A DNA stretch of 12,136 nucleotides, from positions 23,179-35,314 of the forward strand of contig PMJT01000210.1 of the NCBI GenBank assembly GCA_003158495.1. Reading direction: 5' to 3'. Below are positions 11,726 to 12,136 of this stretch, piece after piece. Source of the stretch: Chloroflexota bacterium. GTDB lineage: Bacteria; Chloroflexota; Limnocylindria; Limnocylindrales; CSP1-4. The first letter of the stretch is position 1. Each line of letters opens with the position of its first letter. The notes beneath the pieces are model-generated. The model was not told the DNA's origin. It saw nothing but the letters and a program-made list of their open reading frames with translations, and made no database searches. Made by a program: the position numbers and the translations under genes.

Positions 11726-12136
11726 TTGGCTGACCGGTCCTCCTCGAACCTTCCGCCATCCGGTACTTCGGCCGGGGGCGCCGCCGGCGCTGCCGGTGCC
11801 GACCGCGCGACCGAGGGTCCACCGCCTGGCCTGGGCGAGCAATTCGGTCGAACGCGCGGGGCGCTAATCGGTCTGATCAGGTCGCATATCAACCTGGCCA
11901 AGGCCGAATTCTCGGAAATCGCCGACGAGATCAAACGAGCCGCCGCCCTGGGCGGCATCGCCCTCCTTCTGCTCTTCCTTACGGGGATGCTGTTGGTCGT
12001 CGGGTTGCTGCTATTCCTGGGCGAGGCCGTATTCGGCTCCATCGGCTGGGGGCTGCTGAACGGGGTGGAACTCCTGCTCGGCGTGGCGGTGCTGCTGATC
12101 CTGGCGATCATCGATCTGAGCCCCGCCCGCGCCTTC
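11726..12136 (+). CDS. Phage-holin-superfamily (YqjE-like) membrane protein, C-terminus cut by window end
   Basis: The first 137 codons are visible and the frame is still open at the right edge. After a low-complexity Ser/Gly/Ala/Pro-rich N-terminus (residues 1-38) comes an amphipathic helix, IGLIRSHINLAKAEFSEIAD (48-67). Two hydrophobic segments follow, about 75-98 (LGGIALLLLFLTGMLLVVGL) and about 104-130 (ending LLGVAVLLILAIID), joined by a short Gly-rich turn. The order R-x-x-I-x-L-A-K-x-E-x-x-E helix plus two membrane helices is that of the putative actinobacterial holin-X/YqjE family. Despite the name, its chromosomal members are not prophage genes and their role is unknown, with envelope stress or membrane organisation suggested. 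No phage genes are near. The TTG start is set by a strong ribosome site. Divergent from cinA with 119 bp between starts. Confidence 0.78.
   Translation, partial: MADRSSSNLPPSGTSAGGAAGAAGADRATEGPPPGLGEQFGRTRGALIGLIRSHINLAKAEFSEIADEIKRAAALGGIALLLLFLTGMLLVVGLLLFLGEAVFGSIGWGLLNGVELLLGVAVLLILAIIDLSPARAF

Noticed and set aside
11726..12136. Prophage or lysis module, because of the holin-like product
   Set aside because: The family is widespread in chromosomes, the gene has no phage neighbours in view and it sits beside cinA; the name is historical.

Overview
This is a GC-rich stretch of bacterial chromosome from an organism I cannot name with certainty. A probable F420-dependent (deazaflavin) reductase fragment, an actinobacterial-style histidinol-phosphatase, a zinc-ribbon/class III cyclase/AAA-ATPase fusion, a Pro/Thr-linker SGNH hydrolase and several apparently leaderless genes point to an uncultured Chloroflexota (Limnocylindria-like) lineage or a deep actinobacterial relative. 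This is inference from gene style only. I see no insertion sequence, prophage module, CRISPR array, tRNA or rRNA. No gene-free gap exceeds 300 bases; the largest are about 178 bp (147-324) and 159 bp (4376-4534).

Layout. At the left edge a deazaflavin-dependent nitroreductase-family gene runs off the window on the minus strand (1-146). On the plus strand follow hisN (325-1173), an overlapping single-pass membrane protein of unknown function (1151-1594), a 26-residue Lys/Pro-rich small ORF joined by a one-base overlap to an 89-residue hypothetical (1681-2030), an amidohydrolase (2110-3363) tightly coupled to a small HExxH protein (3367-3882), a glyoxalase-like VOC protein (3938-4375), an Mrp/ApbC Fe-S cluster carrier ATPase (4535-5605) and the cyclase/AAA-ATPase fusion (5711-7777). 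Convergent to that is a membrane-anchored SGNH hydrolase (7842-8951, minus). Divergent from it is a full-length Crp/Fnr regulator (9070-9768, plus), which converges on a cyclic-nucleotide-binding-domain protein without an HTH (9828-10310, minus). Upstream of that on the same strand is a CinA-like protein (10398-11606, minus). The right edge holds the start of a phage-holin-superfamily membrane protein (11726 onward, plus).

Themes. A nucleotide-signalling neighbourhood (cyclase, Crp/Fnr, stand-alone cNMP-binding domain) lies within about 4.6 kb, although the cyclase and the stand-alone domain both deviate at key positions. Four genes (hisN, the SGNH hydrolase, crp, cinA) have a TANNNT -10-like hexamer exactly six bases before the start codon and no Shine-Dalgarno, the arrangement expected for leaderless mRNAs. 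The other genes have GGAGG-type sites or are translationally coupled, so both initiation modes appear side by side. Most genes look like ordinary metabolic or housekeeping functions. The parts most worth a second look are the leaderless pattern, the deviant cyclase, the degenerate CinA C-terminal domain and the small unknown genes.
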